Shown: positions 48,434-59,426, counted from the stretch's first letter. The stretch is DNA of 64,000 nucleotides from Devosia sp. A8/3-2 (GCA_025452255.1 CP104974.1:434001-498000); one strand, 5' to 3'. Program-made: numbers and translations. Notes: generated by a model from the sequence alone, not told the origin.

Positions 48434-49325
48434 TTAACCGAGCGCCGCCGCCACATCCTTGGCATAGGGAATGGCCGGCTGCGCGCCGGGCTTGAGGCAG
48501 GCCAGGCTCGCTGCCACTGCCGCGCGCTTCATCGCTGCTTCAAGATCGAGCCCGCTATCGAGGCCGGCAGCGAGATAGCCGCAGAATGTGTCGCCGGCGC
48601 CCACCGTATCGACCGGCTTGACGGGCATGGCCGGCACATGGATCAGCCCCGTGCGCGTCGCCGCCTTGGCGCCATCGGGGCCAAGCGTCACGATCACCGT
48701 CTGGTCATGCGCTGTCGACCATTCCAGCATGGCCGCATCGAGCTGCTCGGTATCCGTGCCGGTCAGGAGGCCAAATTCGGTTTCATTGGCGACCGGGATC
48801 GAGGCCTTGGGCGCAATGGCCCCGGTGCTGTCGAGGAAGGGGGCGGTATTGAGAATGGAAGTGACATTCTGCGCCCGGGCCGAGTCCAGCGCCCGCTCGG
48901 TCGCTTCCTGGGGATTTCCTGCTGCAGCAATAGGACCGCGCCATCGCCCAGCCCGGTCAGGGCCTTTTCGGCATCGGCCGGGGTCAGCGTACCATTGGCG
49001 CTCGGCAGCACGGCGATGACATTTTCGCCATGGCCATCGACAAAGATCATCGCAATGCCGGTGGGGCCGCTCGAAATCTTGAGATCGCTGAGATCGACGC
49101 CATCGGCTTTGAGCAATTCGAGCGCCATTTCGGCAAAGGCATCGGCGCCCACCGCCGAAAAATGCCTGACCTCCGCGCCGGCGCGCTGCGCCGCCGGGGC
49201 CTGATTGGCCCCCTTGCCGCCCGCCGCCATCGAAAGGTGCCGCCGGCCACGGTCTCGCCCGGCTTGGGCAAGCGGCTGACAGTGCCGACCTGATCGAGGT
49301 TGGTCGAGCCGAAAACGGTGATCAT
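48434..49325 (-). CDS. rbsK: Ribokinase (PfkB family)
   Basis: Phosphorylates ribose (or a related sugar) using ATP. MITVFGSTNLDQVGTVSRLP, the first PfkB signature AAGGKGANQA, VANETEFGLLTG and the second signature PVDTVGAGDTFCGYLAAGL (catalytic Asp). No ribose transporter genes nearby, so the sugar is inferred from family only. Breaks near 49232 and 48913; about 297 residues when joined. Confidence 0.87.
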
Positions 49326-49425
49326 AGAGAGCCTCCCCGGCGCGTCATGCGGCGGCTTTTAGCACGGTATTGAAATTGCGCGAGGTCCGGGCAGGCTGGT
49401 TGGCGAAATGTTTTGGGACCCCGCC

Positions 49426-50030
49426 CTACGGGTCACGGCTTGGCCTTTGCGGATAGATGGTTTCGCCCCGCTCCAGCATGGCAACGCTTTCGGCGATCTT
49501 CTTGGCACGCCCGGCCGGGGTCTTCATATTGTGGGTGCGGAAGGTCAGCGCGAAGCGGTTCTGGGCGCTCAGTGTCTGATAGGCCGCCTGCGCCTTGGGA
49601 CTGGCCGCGATGGCTGCCAAGAGATCAGCCGGCGCGTCCATGCTCATCGTATAAGCGGCGTCCCAGCGGCCGTCGGCCTTGGCTTTTTCTGACTCGGGCC
49701 GGGCCATGTTCGGTCATTTTGCCGGCGGCGATCATGCGGGCGACATTGTCGCGATTGATCTGGCTCCACACGCTTTTCCCGCGGCACGGGCAATAGCGCT
49801 GCACGAAGGATATCTCGTCCCAGCTCTTGCGGATGCCATCGATCCAGCCCCAGCACAGCACGGCGTCGATCGCCTCGACCGGGCTGATGGTGGCCCGGCC
49901 GCTGGCCTTCTTGAAAATGCGGATCCACACTTCCTCGGCGCTGTCGTGATTGGTTTTCAGCCGGGCATAGAAAGCGTCAGAAATCGGCAAATTCCTTGAC
50001 GCGGTCCGGCTGGACGACGACGGGCGCCAT
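49426..50030 (-). CDS. YdeI/OmpD-associated family protein
   Basis: About 200 residues. DAFYARLKTNHDSAEEVWIR, AIDAVLCWGWIDGIRKSWDE, RGKSVWSQINRDNVARMIAA and a C-terminal KTPAGRAKKIAESVAMLERG match the YdeI/YdhG-like family; function poorly known. Breaks near 49975 (extra T before GAC) and 49690 (extra A before GAA). The start ATG 50030 lies directly after the NAT stop, so the genes are probably co-transcribed. Confidence 0.83.
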
Positions 50031-50867
50031 CTAGACCTCCGCCACGCCAGCATCGGCCGGGATGACTTCGAGCCCGGGGTCGAGCAGGTCGGCCGCTGGC
50101 AAACCAATGCCGAAGGTGTCGCTCAGCACTTCGCGCAATTCGACGACGCTGGTCAGCAGCCTTTGCTCGACCTCGCCCTCAAGCGGCTGGATGGTTAGGC
50201 GATTGTTGAGCAGCTTGATGCGCTGCCCCTTGGGCGACAGCGCCACCCGCAATTGCTTGGTGAAAGGCGAGATCGGATCGCCTGATATCACCGCGTTGAG
50301 CGGTTCGTAATCGGCATCGGCCCATTCCTTTGTGGTGAAGCTATAGAGCACGCGCCACTCTTGCTCCAGCTTGACCTCAAGCCGCCATTCCGGATCGCCC
50401 CCGGTGAGGCGATAGGTTTCGTGCGGGGTCGCCTGTTCCACATCAGCCCGCAGGCGCAGCGGCGCAGTCAGGGTCAGCCCGCCAAAGCCGACATCGGCAA
50501 TATAGGTGGCGCCATTGATATCGACGGCGACCAGCATGTGGTCGGGCCGTTCCTTGACCGCTTCGGGGTCGCTCCACAACACCTTCGCGGCCAGCCCGCG
50601 CACGGGATAATCGAGTTCGGCCGGGATGCGCTTGAACAGCATATTGTGTTCAAAGCAATAGCCGCCCTGCTTTTCGCCGAGCAGCTTTTTTTCCGGGCTC
50701 TGCTGGTCCAGCGCCACCGGCAGGCCGAGCAGCGGGCTCAGATTTTCAAACGGGATCGCTGCGGGGTGCAGCGCATGCAGCAATTCCAGTGTCGCAAGGC
50801 TCGGCGCAATCGATCCGGCAAATCCGATTCGCTCGAAATAGGCGTTTAGATTGACCTTTTGGCTCAT
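50031..50867 (-). CDS. Arylamine N-acetyltransferase
   Basis: 278 residues, uninterrupted. NAT fold with catalytic triad Cys in KQGGYCFEHNMLF, His in RPDHMLVAVDI, Asp in YIADVGFGG. Transfers acetyl from acetyl-CoA to arylamines or hydrazines. IPFENLSPLLGLPVALD precedes the Cys as in relatives. Start 50867 (MSQKVNLNAYFERIGF). Confidence 0.93.
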   Translation of the reverse strand: MSQKVNLNAYFERIGFAGSIAPSLATLELLHALHPAAIPFENLSPLLGLPVALDQQSPEKKLLGEKQGGYCFEHNMLFKRIPAELDYPVRGLAAKVLWSDPEAVKERPDHMLVAVDINGATYIADVGFGGLTLTAPLRLRADVEQATPHETYRLTGGDPEWRLEVKLEQEWRVLYSFTTKEWADADYEPLNAVISGDPISPFTKQLRVALSPKGQRIKLLNNRLTIQPLEGEVEQRLLTSVVELREVLSDTFGIGLPAADLLDPGLEVIPADAGVAEV

Positions 50868-51003
50868 CGGCCACCCTTGAGGCTGTTTCCGTCGCGGGCG
50901 CAATATGGGCGATGAAGGTGGGCTTTGTCACTCTGGCCTTGGGCGATTTCGTTGCTTGCAGGGACTGGACACCAGCCATTGCAGACCCCAAGGCGAGTGC
51001 TGA

Positions 51004-51678
51004 TCAGCCAGCATAGGCCACCCAGCCTTTGAAACTGAGCCCGGCATAGAACAGGCTGACGCCGGAAAAACCGGCCTCGGCCAGCATGGCCTCTTCTTCA
51101 TGGGGCGCCAGAATCGTGAGCCTTGTGCCGATGGCCTGCACGGCGCTTTCCAGCTGGGCCGGGTCCGTCCACGGCGCCGCTGAAAAGGCGACGTGGCGGG
51201 CGATCCATTGGCTGCGTTCCGGCTCAGTCTGGGGAAAGCTGATATGGGCCAGCACGAAGGGCGCGCCTTTTCGCAAGCGGCGGCGGATTTGGTTGAGCGT
51301 CTGCAGCCGCTCTTCGCGGGGAATGAAATGGAAGGTGAGCAGGCTCGTTGCCCCGTCGAACGGCCCCTCGGGCGCGTCCTCGATATAGCCGTGCTGCAAT
51401 TGCACCCGGCCGGCATGTGGCCCACTCGCCTGCCGCGCCAGTTCCAGCATATCGGCCGAAGGGTCAACGCCCGGGAAGGACCAACCCGGCTGCGCCTCGG
51501 CCAATGCCTTGAGCTCCAGCCCGCCGCCGGCCCCCAGCACCAGTATGCTCCCGTCCGCCGGCACCGCCTCCGCCAGCAGCAGCGACACCATGCGATGCAG
51601 GCTCGCAAAACCCGGCACCTGCCGCGGCGGGCCTTCTGCATAGGCGCTGCTGGCGTGTCCAAAGGCGTTTGGCTTCAT
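51004..51678 (-). CDS. SAM-dependent methyltransferase
   Basis: Class I methyltransferase: SILVLGAGGGLELKALAEAQ (SAM motif I), FPGVDPSADMLELARQA (motif II acid), GPFDGATSLLTFHFIP. Uninterrupted. I chose ATG 51678 (GGAG nine bases before); ATGs at 51693 and 51696 are possible. Upstream there is a clean dyad at 51697-51717, suggesting specific regulation. Substrate unknown. Confidence 0.82.
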   Translation of the reverse strand: MKPNAFGHASSAYAEGPPRQVPGFASLHRMVSLLLAEAVPADGSILVLGAGGGLELKALAEAQPGWSFPGVDPSADMLELARQASGPHAGRVQLQHGYIEDAPEGPFDGATSLLTFHFIPREERLQTLNQIRRRLRKGAPFVLAHISFPQTEPERSQWIARHVAFSAAPWTDPAQLESAVQAIGTRLTILAPHEEEAMLAEAGFSGVSLFYAGLSFKGWVAYAG

Positions 51679-51696
51679 CTTGCACGGCTCCATCAA

Positions 51697-51717
51697 ATGT
51701 AACTTACCATGTTACAT
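51697..51717. promoter_or_regulatory. ATGTAAC-N7-GTTACAT dyad before the methyltransferase
   Basis: Perfect 7-base arms (51697-51703, 51711-51717). Typical operator size for TetR/ArsR-type dimers; no regulator gene adjoins, so which protein binds is unknown. Very close to the start codon. Confidence 0.55.
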
Positions 51718-51827
51718 GAACGCTGAAGCGTCAAGGCGGGATGGGAGACTTACCGGGACACCAAACGAAAAACCCCGGGGCAAGCCCGAGGGTCTGGATC
51801 AATCACCGAGGCCGAGCGGCCAAAAAA

Positions 51828-52272
51828 TCACTGCGCCTTGCGCACCCGGATCACCACGTCGACATGGCTCACCTTCATGCCCTTGGGGGCGTCGGGGAGG
51901 GCGGCAGAATGCGACGGAGCTGGCGGGGATGTCGATCATCCGCTGCTCGTCTTCCACATAGAAATGGTGGTGATCGGAGGTGTCGGTATCGAAATAGGAG
52001 CGCGAGGCATCCACCGCCACTTCGCGCAGCAGGCCCGCTTCGTGGAACTGGTGCAGCGTATTATAGATAGTGGCGAGCGAAACATTGACGCGCGATTGGC
52101 TCGCCTCGTCATGCAATTGCTCGGCGCTGACATGGCGGTGCGGGCCGCCGAACAGCAATTCGGCCAGCGCCACGCGCTGCCTTGTCGGACGGAGACCGGC
52201 CATGCGCAACACGGCCGTAAGGCAAGGCTTGCGCGAGGGAACGGACCGGGCGGTCTGGGTACGATCTGACAT
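51828..52272 (-). CDS. irr: Fur family iron response regulator Irr
   Basis: MAGLRPTRQRVALAELLFGG, ASQSRVNVSLATIYNTLHQF, GLLREVAVDASRSYFDTDTS, DHHHFYVEDEQRMIDIP. The HHH next to the metal site and lack of Cys pairs match Irr, which is destroyed with heme and represses iron-using genes under low iron. Frame breaks near 51905; corrected, it ends GMKVSHVDVVIRVRKAQ with TGA at 51828-51830. Divergent from fabA-fabB, a conserved arrangement in Hyphomicrobiales. Confidence 0.88.
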
Positions 52273-52458
52273 TGGGTCCTTTTACTTCACCAAAGGGCCG
52301 GAAAACCTAAGCTCCTTATAGCTATGGCGGCTTTTTCGCACAAGCGTCACGGGCGTCGCAGGAGCAATGGTGCGGCCAAGGGTGCCAAGGCGCCTCTATT
52401 GACCCTCTGGGCCACCCTCTATACGAGACGTGCCCTAGGGTTAACCGAGGGACTTTTG

Positions 52459-52986
52459 ATGGCCGATCGGCAGAATGCATTTGGGTATGAAGAGCTTTTG
52501 GCCCATGGCCGCGGCAGGTGCCGGGCCAGATGGATGCCCGGCTGCCCGCTCCGCCCATGCTGATGTTCGACCGTATCACCCAGATCGACGAGACCGGGGG
52601 CGCCTATGGCAAGGGCAGTGCGCGCCGAGCTCGATGTCAATCCGGACCTGTGGTTCTTCAAATGCCATTTCATCGGCGATCCGGTGATGCCGGGGTGCAC
52701 GGGGCTCGACGCCGTGTGGCAGATGACGGGCTTTTTCCTTGGCTGGATCGGCCAGCCCGGCAAGGGACGCGCCCTTGGGGGTGAAATTAAGTTTACCGGT
52801 CAAGTGACCGATGATGTCAAATTGGTCGAGTACGGTATCGACATCAAGCGCGTCATGCGCTCTCGTCTGACCTTGGGCATTGCCGATGGCTGGGTCAAGG
52901 CTGACGGCAAGGTGATCTATGAGGCCAAGGACCTGCGGGTGGGCCTGTTTAGCGATAGCCAGCTCAAGGACCAGAAGGGCGCCTGA
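52459..52986 (+). CDS. fabA: 3-hydroxydecanoyl-ACP dehydratase/isomerase FabA
   Basis: Introduces the cis double bond for unsaturated fatty acids. [40 protein letters not shown] (catalytic His in CHF, Asp later in GLDA), [29 protein letters not shown]. About 170 residues. Frame breaks at 52514 (C lost from CCAGGTG) and 52617 (two bases lost, GKGQVRAEL expected). Start 52459. Followed by fabB after 89 bases. Confidence 0.93.
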
Positions 52987-53075
52987 TGGCCCGGGGCGGA
53001 GGACCCGCCTCACTGAAAAACCGATACGAAGCGCCCAGCGCAAGGGCGCCCGAACTTGACTAAAGCGAGGTTGCA

Positions 53076-54298
53076 ATGAGACGAGTTGTCGTCACCGGCA
53101 TGGGCATCATTTCCTCGATCGGCAATAGCTCGGACGAGGTCACCGCCAGCCTGAGGGCCGCCAAGCCCGGCATTGTCTTTGCCGAGGACCGGGCCGAACT
53201 GGGCTTCCGCAGCCGGGTCAAGGGCGATCCGCGCCTTGATCCATTCAGAATTGCTCGACCGCCGCGTCACCCGCTTCATGGGACGGGGCGCCGCCCGGAA
53301 CTACCCGGCCATGCAGCAGGCCATTGCCGATGCGGGGCTGGAGGAATCCGACATTTCCAACCCCATGACCGGCATTGTCATGGGCTCGGGCAGCACGTCC
53401 ACGCGCACCATTGTCGAGGCGGCCGACACGACCCGCAAGAATACCAGCCCCAAGCGCATTGGCCCCCGGCCGTGCCCAAGGCCATGGGCTCGACCGCGTC
53501 GGCGACGCTGGCCACCGCCTACGGCATCAAGGGCATCAATTATTCCATCACCGCCGCCTGCGCCACGTCCAAGCATTGCATCGGCAATGGCATGGAACAG
53601 ATCATGCTAGGCAAGCAGGACATCGTTTTCGCCGGGGGCATGAGGACCTCGACTGGACCTTGTCCAACCTGTTCGACGCCATGGGCGCCATGAGCTCCAA
53701 TTTCAACGACACACCGGAAAAGGCCTCGCGCTGCTACGACGTGGCGCGCGACGGCTTCGTTATCTCAGGTGGTGCCGGGGTACTGGTGCTCGAGGAATAC
53801 GAACACGCCAAGGCGCGCGGCGCAAAAATCTGGGCGGAACTGGTCGGCTATGGCGCGACCTCGGACGGGCTCGACATGGTTGCCCCCTCGGGCGAGGCGC
53901 GCGCGCTGCATGCAGATGGCGCTCAAAAATGTCGGCCCCAAGGTCGACTATATCAATCCGCATGCCACCTCGACCCCGGTGGGGACCTCAAGGAAATCGA
54001 GGCGATCCGCGCCGTGTTCAGCGATGCCGGCAAATGCCCGCCCATTTCGGCGACCAAGTCGCTGACCGGCCACAGCCGAGGCGCCACGGGCGTGCATGAG
54101 GCGATCTATTCAATCCTGATGATGAAAAACCGCTTCATCGCCGCCAGCGCCAATATCGACAATCTCGATCCGGCCTTCGAGGACATGCCCATCCTGCGCC
54201 AGCGCCGCGACGATGTGGATCTGGGCGTGGTGCTGAGTAATTCATTTGGTTTTGGCGGGACGAATGCGGCTTTGGTGTTCAAGCATATTGATGCTTGA
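53076..54298 (+). CDS. fabB: 3-oxoacyl-ACP synthase I FabB
   Basis: Condensing enzyme that elongates unsaturated acyl-[43 protein letters not shown] (active Cys), [11 protein letters not shown] (first His), [20 protein letters not shown] (Lys and second His), [16 protein letters not shown]. Five breaks: 53247 (extra A), about 53462, 53641, 53910 and 53985. About 407 residues when joined. No fabI follows, unlike in some relatives. Confidence 0.93.
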
Positions 54299-54330
54299 AG
54301 GGCACAACCTCGTGCTCGCCCCACCCACAA

Positions 54331-54409
54331 TGTCATCCCCGCGAAAGCGGGGACCTCTGTTGGCGATGCTGGGCAAATAAACGGAGGTTCCCGCTTCCTG
54401 GGAATGACG
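54331..54409. repeat. Inverted repeat family B, copy 2
   Basis: TGTCATCCCCGCGAAAGCGG-GGACCTCTGTT at left, AACGGAGGTTCCCGCTTCCTGGGAATGACG-type sequence at right; weaker pairing than copies 1 and 3. Confidence 0.8.
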
Positions 54410-54432
54410 CCGTGGCTGCGTGAGCATGATGC

Positions 54433-55147
54433 TCAATACGAAAACTCCGAAAACCGTGCATCCTTGCCGTCATAGGTCAGCACCCGGCCGATCAATGGCG
54501 TGCCGATGCCGGTGATGAGCTTGATCGCCTCCGTGGCCATCAGCGTGCCGATGACCCCGGTCAGCGGCCCCAATATGCCGGTGGCCTCGCAAGAGGGCAG
54601 GTCATCGTCGCTAGCGTCTTGGGGGTAGAGCGCGGCAAAGGGCGGGCCGCCCGGGGCGAAGACCGTGACTCGGCCATCGAACATCGAGACGGCGCCGGAG
54701 ACCAAGGGTTTGCCCAGCCGTTCGGCGGCGGCAGCGACGATGCGGCGGGTGACCAGATTGTCGGTGCCGTCGAGCACCAGATCGTAGGCGCCCACCAGCC
54801 GGTCCACATTGGTTGCATCAGAGCCGCTCGGCATGGGGCACTATGCCGGCATGGGGATTGAGCGCCGCGGCAAAGGCAGCAGCGCTCGCCACCTTGCCGG
54901 TGCCGATGCCGGCTGTGGTGTGGATCACCTGCCGCTGCAGATTGGAGAGCGAGACGCTGTCGTGATCGACAATGCCCAGCGCCCCCACGCCGGCTCCCGC
55001 GAGATAAGCGATGACCGGGCTGCCGAGGCCGCCGGCGCCCACCACCAGCACGCGGGCGCGTTGCAGGGCCTGCTGGCCGCCCCCGCCCATGCCCTTGAGC
55101 ACCGGGTGGCGGGCATAGCGCCGGCTCTCCTCGGGCGAGAACACCAT
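54433..55147 (-). CDS. MoeB/ThiF/HesA family adenylyltransferase
   Basis: E1-like enzyme: FSPEESRRYARHPVLKGMGG, ARVLVVGAGGLGSPVIAYLA (ATP site GAGGLGSP), IVDHDSVSLSNLQRQVIHTT, YDLVLDGTDNLVTRRIVAAA, TGILGPLTGVIGTLMATEAI. Adenylates the C-terminus of MoaD- or ThiS-like sulfur carriers. Frame break near 54832. Follows the DUF2259 gene directly. No moaD/thiS gene nearby to decide between molybdopterin and thiamin pathways. Confidence 0.86.
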
Positions 55148-55148
55148 G

Positions 55149-55891
55149 CTAACGGCCCAGCGGCACGGCAATGAAGCGCCGGTCGGGGCCCTCAAAGCCG
55201 CCGGGATAGACCGCGACAATGGCCACGGCCTTGTCGATCTGCTGCGCCCAGAATGGCTGCACCACGCCATAGAGCCGGTATTCCTGCGCACAGCCGCGCG
55301 ATTCGGGAATGCTGGTCTCGTCATGCACCGAGCGCGTATTGTCACCCTCGCTCAGCGTCAGCTGATAGCCCATGGGGGCATGCTGAACCAATCGGCACAG
55401 GGCAGCGGGGAAGTGACGATGTGGCTGGCAAGGCTCAGCATATAATCGCCGCGCAGTTCGTCCCGGCCATAGCCGGGCAGGCCGAAGCGGAACTGGCCCG
55501 GATTGGCGCCCAGCGCGCATCGCCATTGAGCGCCAGCACTTCAACCGCCCCATCGATGCCCGAGCGATCCAGCACGGGCCTCGCCCGGCGCTGCGCCCGT
55601 TGCCGGACTTCGGCGAGGCTAATGGTCTCGTCGTCGACGCGGATGCGGACCGGGGTGTCCTTGACCCGGGCGTCGCTCTCCATGTCGATCACATAAAGAT
55701 TGGCATAGGCAAAGCCCGAGCCATCCTGAATGCCGAATTCCTCAAAGGCGAAGTAGTCGCCATTCTCGGAAAAGCCGATGAAATCGATCCCCGCCCGGTC
55801 CCCAGCCCGGAGCCGGCAGTATCAGGACCAAAATGGCGAAAAAACTAGCGGCCAGTCGAGCCGTGGCCGCCTTGGCCGCGTTCCGTATCAT
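55149..55891 (-). CDS. Exported DUF2259 protein
   Basis: Signal-like N-terminus ([20 protein letters not shown]), then in another frame [40 protein letters not shown] typical of DUF2259, and the C-terminus [20 protein letters not shown]. Three or more frame breaks (near 55790, 55500, 55380). The start at 55891 lies inside the end of dut (47-base overlap) and the stop is next to the moeB-like start: a tight minus-strand gene row. Confidence 0.72.
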
Positions 55892-56297
55892 CCAGTGCCT
55901 CCATCTCGATCAATGTCACGCTGCTCACCGGCGCCACCACCATCTGGGCGATGCGCTCGCCCCGGCGGACCACGAAGGGCGCCGCGCCATGGTTGATCAG
56001 CAAAACCTTGACCTCGCCACGATAATCCGCGTCCACCGTGCCGGGCAGATTAAGCACGGTAATACCGTGCTTGGCCGCCAGCCCCGAGCGGGGCCGAATC
56101 TGGGCCTCATAGCCCTCGGGCAGGGCGATGGCGAAGCCGGTGGGGATCATGGCATAGCTGCCCGGCACGATTTCGACGGTTTCATCGGGCGCCAAAGCTG
56201 CCGAGAGGTCAAGCCCGGCGGCACCCGCCGTCTGCTGGCGCGGCAGGGGCAGGCCGAGGCCATGGGCAAGCCAGCGCAAGCCAATCTGAACACTCAT
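55845..56297 (-). CDS. dut: dUTP diphosphatase
   Basis: 150 residues, uninterrupted. Trimeric dUTPase motifs in order: AGLDLSAAL (1), [14 protein letters not shown] (2), [17 protein letters not shown] (3), [10 protein letters not shown] (4), [10 protein letters not shown] (5, the flexible C-terminal arm). Removes dUTP and supplies dUMP. The start overlaps the stop of the lipoprotein gene (ATGA). Confidence 0.96.
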   Translation of the reverse strand: MSVQIGLRWLAHGLGLPLPRQQTAGAAGLDLSAALAPDETVEIVPGSYAMIPTGFAIALPEGYEAQIRPRSGLAAKHGITVLNLPGTVDADYRGEVKVLLINHGAAPFVVRRGERIAQMVVAPVSSVTLIEMEALDDTERGQGGHGSTGR

Positions 56298-56898
56298 GGT
56301 GCGCGCACCACGGCATAGATCTCGTCGGGCAGCACGGCGGTGCCATCGATCAGGTCGAGAATGGGAATGACCATTTCGGCGGACGAGCCATCGGCGGAGC
56401 GTTTCATATTGGTCTCGGTGACGGCGAGGCCGGAAAAGCGCAGGGTGATGGTGCGCTTGGCGAAGAAGGCGCCCAGCATCTGCTTGGTCTCGGCATCCAG
56501 TTCCTCGCCCATATCCACTTCGGTCTTCATTTCCTTGGTGGAAACCGAGATACGCACCAGCCCGCGCCCGGCGCTGCGGAAATGCACCGGCGCCTCGACC
56601 TCGCCCAGATCCGGGCTGGCAAAGCGCCCTTCCTGATCGACCAAGCACGTGGCGCTGCCATCCTCGTTTTCAGTGAGCTGGCCCTCGGCGCAGAAGCGGT
56701 CCTCATCCTTGCCGGCGGGACCACGGGCGGAATTCATCTTGAGCATGGCATAGAAATCGGCCGCCATGACTGGGTCAGGCTGGCCTGCGCCGTGGTCGGG
56801 CTGGTCAGCGCAATATCCACCTTGGCGTCGATACAGCCGGTGAGCATCAGGCCCAGCCCCAATATGGCGGCGAGCCCGGAAAGCATCTTGGCGGCCAT
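56294..56898 (-). CDS. Hypothetical lipoprotein
   Basis: Lipoprotein signal [22 protein letters not shown] (lipobox Cys), then a soluble domain [20 protein letters not shown] with two Cys and a C-terminal [20 protein letters not shown]. Breaks at 56770 (CCAGGTC lost a G). About 200 residues. Not assigned to a family. Coupled to dut. Confidence 0.7.
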
Positions 56899-56953
56899 GG
56901 TCGTCCTCTTGAAAAGTCGCGGCAATCTAGGGACCGCTATCGAGGAGGGCAAG

Positions 56954-58498
56954 TCAGGAGGTCGAGAGCAGCACGCGCACCGTGGCCACGGCAAAGAAAA
57001 TCGTGCCCGCCGCCGCAACCAGCAACAGGGCCCAGCGCGTCAGCCGATCGGGTGGGCGCTTATTGGCGTGGTAGTCGCTCAGCGCCAGTTCGGCCTGCCC
57101 CAGAATGACCGGCACGCGCTGCGCCGCCTCGGCAAAAATGCTCAGTTGATCCTTGATATCCTGCACCCGGCCGAGCGGGCCTTCTTCCTTGCGCAGCCAA
57201 TCGCCCACGACGGGCTCGGCCACGGTCCAGATATCGAGACTGGGGTCGAGCGCGCGGGCGACGCCTTCCACCAGCACCATGGATTTTTGCAGCAGCACCA
57301 GTTCGGGCCGCGTCTGCATGTTGAACAGGTCGGTGATGACAAAGAGCTGGCCCAGCACCCGCGCCATGGAAATATCCTGCGCCGTGCGGCCATGCAAAGG
57401 CTCGCCGATCGAGCGGATGGCCAGCGCAAAATCGTCGACCGACTGATCCTTGGGCACATAGCCGATATCGAAATGCCGCTCCGCCACGAGGCGATAATTG
57501 CGGGTAATGAAGCCATAAAGGATATCGGCGAGGAACCGGCGTTCCCGTCGATTGATGCGGCCCATAATGCCGAAATCCACCGCGATCACGTCCCCGGTCC
57601 GCGGATCGGCAAACAGGTTCCCCGGATGCATGTCGGCATGGAAAAAGCCGTCGCGAATGGCATGGCGCAAAAAGCTCTGCAGCACCTTGGCGGCCAGCGC
57701 CTTGCGATCCACCCCGGCCGCGTCGAGCGCTGTATGATCGCGGATCGGAATGCCATCGACCCAGCTGGTGGTCAGCACATTCTGCGCCACATGGTCCCAG
57801 CTGACAGTGGGAATGACAAAGCCTTTGTCATCCTTGATATTCTCCGCCATCTCCGAAATCGCGGCGGCCTCGAGCCGCAGATCGAGCTCCAGCCGCGCCG
57901 AGCGGTCCAGCGTCTCCACCACACGGGTCGGTTTGAGGCGCTTGGTCGAGCGCACGAAGCGCTCCGCCGGGGCCGCGCCGGCATAATAGCTTTCGATATC
58001 GGCCATGAAGCGCTGCGCCACGCCCGGCCGCAAGATTTTGACCGCCACGGTCCTGGGCAGCCCGTTGGCCGGCACGAGCCGGGCTTTATGCACTGGGCGA
58101 TGGAGGCGGCGGCGATGGGCGGGCTCAGCTCGGTCAGCTCGGCTGCCTTGCCATCCAGCGCCTCGGTCAGAATATTGGGCACCAGCGCGGCATCGAACGG
58201 GTCCATCTTGTCCTGCAGGCCCGCCAGATCGTTGGCGATTTCCGGCCCCACCACATCGGGGCGGGTCGCCAGCGTCTGGCCGAATTTGACATAGGTCGGC
58301 CCCAACCGGTTGAGCGCCTTGTTCAGGCGTTCGACATGGCCCGTCTTGCGCACGCTGGGCCGCTCTGATCAACCGCCCCAGCCAGATGCCGAGCTTGAGC
58401 GGGCCCGGCAGGTCCTTGGGTGATACGATCGACAGCGCCCCCTCGCGCGCCAGCACATAGCCGGCGCGGGCAAGACGGTAATAGGCGGAGATCAGCAT
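56954..58498 (-). CDS. ubiB: Ubiquinone biosynthesis kinase-like protein UbiB
   Basis: Atypical ABC1/ADCK kinase fold, needed for aerobic ubiquinone synthesis. [20 protein letters not shown] (KxGQ), ASIAQVHKA (Ala-rich loop), [10 protein letters not shown] (Lys), [20 protein letters not shown] (HxDxHPGN), [10 protein letters not shown] (DFG-like). Two helices close the C-terminus. Breaks at 58366 (extra A) and 58093 (CCAGGTG lost a G). About 514 residues. Lies 43 bases after the ubiE stop; same strand. Confidence 0.93.
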   Translation of the reverse strand: MLISAYYRLARAGYVLAREGALSIVSPKDLPGPLKLGIWLGRLIRAAQRAQDGPCRTPEQGAQPVGADLCQIRPDAGDPPRCGGAGNRQRSGGPAGQDGPVRCRAGAQYSDRGAGWQGSRADRAEPAHRRRLHRPVHKARLVPANGLPRTVAVKILRPGVAQRFMADIESYYAGAAPAERFVRSTKRLKPTRVVETLDRSARLELDLRLEAAAISEMAENIKDDKGFVIPTVSWDHVAQNVLTTSWVDGIPIRDHTALDAAGVDRKALAAKVLQSFLRHAIRDGFFHADMHPGNLFADPRTGDVIAVDFGIMGRINRRERRFLADILYGFITRNYRLVAERHFDIGYVPKDQSVDDFALAIRSIGEPLHGRTAQDISMARVLGQLFVITDLFNMQTRPELVLLQKSMVLVEGVARALDPSLDIWTVAEPVVGDWLRKEEGPLGRVQDIKDQLSIFAEAAQRVPVILGQAELALSDYHANKRPPDRLTRWALLLVAAAGTIFFAVATVRVLLSTS

Positions 58499-58541
58499 GT
58501 GTCGCCTCTCCCTTCGGGGGAGAGGTGAAGAAGGGCCCGGC

Positions 58542-59306
58542 TCAAATCTTCCACCCCGAAAACAGCGCCGCGATATTGCCGGTGAACGGGGTGTACTTGA
58601 CCCGCTTGAAACCCGCCCGGGCCAGCATTCCCGAAAACATCGGCGGGCTGGGGAATTTGCGGATCGATTCGACGAGATACTGATAAGGCTGGCCGTCCCC
58701 GGTCACCATTTTCCCCATAGGCGGGATCACCCGGTCGGAAAACGCCTGATAAAGACTGTCGAGCCCCGGCACATCGACTCGGGAAAATTCCAGCACCAGA
58801 ATGCGTCCGCCGCGCTTGAGCACGCGATGGGCTTCCCCCGGGGCCTGCTGGATGCGCGGCACATTGCGGATGCCGAAGGCAATCGTATAGGCGTCAAAGC
58901 TATTGTCCGCGAAGGGCAGCTCTTCGGCATTGGCCTCGACGAAACTGGCTCGGGCCGGATAGCGCCGAGACTTGGCGCGCTCGGCGCCAACCCGCAGCAT
59001 GTCCGAATTGATGTCCGACACCACGACTTCGGCATAGCCCACCGAGGCATTGATGATGCGTTCGGCCACGTCCCCCGTGCCGCCGGCCATGTCGAGCACT
59101 TTATAGGGCCGCGAGCCGGCCTTGGGCGGGGCGAGGTCCGCCACCATGGCATCCTTCCAGATGCGGTGAATGCCCCCGCTCATCAAGTCGTTCATCAGGT
59201 CGTAGCGGTCGGCCACGTCGTGAAAGACCTTGTTGACCGAGCCCTGCTTGTCTTCGAGCGCCACGGTCTGTTCGCCGAAATGGGTGGTTTCACGCGCCGC
59301 ATTCAT
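58542..59306 (-). CDS. ubiE: Ubiquinone/menaquinone C-methyltransferase UbiE
   Basis: 254 residues, uninterrupted. Core: [49 protein letters not shown] (SAM motif), [51 protein letters not shown]. Family-specific NxP and YxYL motifs are present. Start 59306 ([15 protein letters not shown]). First gene of the ubiE-ubiB row; divergent from mutM. Confidence 0.95.
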   Translation of the reverse strand: MNAARETTHFGEQTVALEDKQGSVNKVFHDVADRYDLMNDLMSGGIHRIWKDAMVADLAPPKAGSRPYKVLDMAGGTGDVAERIINASVGYAEVVVSDINSDMLRVGAERAKSRRYPARASFVEANAEELPFADNSFDAYTIAFGIRNVPRIQQAPGEAHRVLKRGGRILVLEFSRVDVPGLDSLYQAFSDRVIPPMGKMVTGDGQPYQYLVESIRKFPSPPMFSGMLARAGFKRVKYTPFTGNIAALFSGWKI

Positions 59307-59426
59307 GGCATTGCTCGCTTCTCTTTTGCGTTTCGCGCGCACCATATAGAAGCGTTCCATGCTTTGCCAATTGCGCAAAGCGGCACATGGTCAAATGCGC
59401 AGCGGCGCAGTGGAAGCGAGGTCAGC

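Noticed and set aside
50746..50991. 81-codon frame before the NAT gene
   Set aside because: Mostly overlaps the NAT gene in another frame and has no ribosome site or family features.
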